From contig JAAUZD010000019.1 in NCBI GenBank assembly GCA_014804785.1, forward strand, positions 15,380-49,211: 33,832 bases of DNA, read 5' to 3'. The notes under the pieces were generated by a model. The model searched no databases. It was not told the DNA's origin and worked only from the letters and a program-made list of their open reading frames with translations. The DNA is from Lachnospiraceae bacterium (GTDB taxonomy: Bacteria; Bacillota; Clostridia; Lachnospirales; Lachnospiraceae). The position numbers were made by a program, and so were the translations under genes. Below, piece by piece: positions 33,828 through 33,832 of the stretch. Numbering within the stretch: position 1 is the first letter of the stretch; each line of letters starts with the position of its first letter.

Positions 33828-33832
33828 CTGTC

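Noticed and set aside
1-33832. tRNA or rRNA genes
   Set aside because: No cloverleaf with a TTC-loop signature and no rRNA-like stretch was recognised on either strand by eye.

Overview
The window is low-GC DNA with purine-rich Shine-Dalgarno sites (GGAGG, AAGGAG). It reads as accessory DNA from a Clostridia-type Firmicute, most like Lachnospiraceae. No housekeeping gene, rRNA or tRNA was seen. Almost every gene lies on the minus strand, so transcription runs from high to low coordinates.

Region 1 (1-8.8 kb) is a mobilisable-element or plasmid backbone. It holds a MOBP-type relaxase cut by the window edge, a MobC-like accessory protein, a hairpin-rich oriT candidate, an iteron-like array with 21-bp periodicity, a long inverted repeat, a winged-helix replication-initiator-like gene, two conserved unknowns and a parM/parR-like segregation pair. 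Two cargo genes, a DUF4238/SEC-C protein and an unknown, sit between mobC and the relaxase.

Region 2 (8.8-16.5 kb) is an AT-rich, tightly packed operon that looks like an antiviral island. In transcription order it encodes a DUF1016 PDDEXK nuclease, a ComEC-type metallo-beta-lactamase-fold hydrolase, a trypsin-like protease with a long C-terminal extension, a small middle component and a Rad50/SMC-like ABC ATPase with a CxxC hook. The last four overlap end to end. The layout resembles ABC-three-component (ABC-3C) conflict systems, with MBL and trypsin as probable effectors.

Region 3 (16.5-33.8 kb) is a phage-derived module that ends in a Tn916-type integrase and its excisionase. It carries a 2210-residue tape-measure protein, small unknown genes, a MazF/PemK-like protein, two related small helix-turn-helix proteins, a probable structured RNA, a 1001-residue single-chain RNA polymerase of the YonO/QDE-1 two-barrel type (catalytic DFDSD), and an HExxH metallopeptidase-like gene. 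The polymerase has its own consensus promoter overlapped by a direct-repeat operator, then a ~360-nt leader with an attenuator-like hairpin.

Integrase and excisionase genes usually mark one end of an element, with the attachment site just beyond the integrase stop. The border between the phage-like element and the mobilisation/defence DNA is therefore inferred to lie at about 16.45-16.97 kb. Two genes, the relaxase and the excisionase, have non-canonical codons (ATC and ATA) exactly where the start should be.
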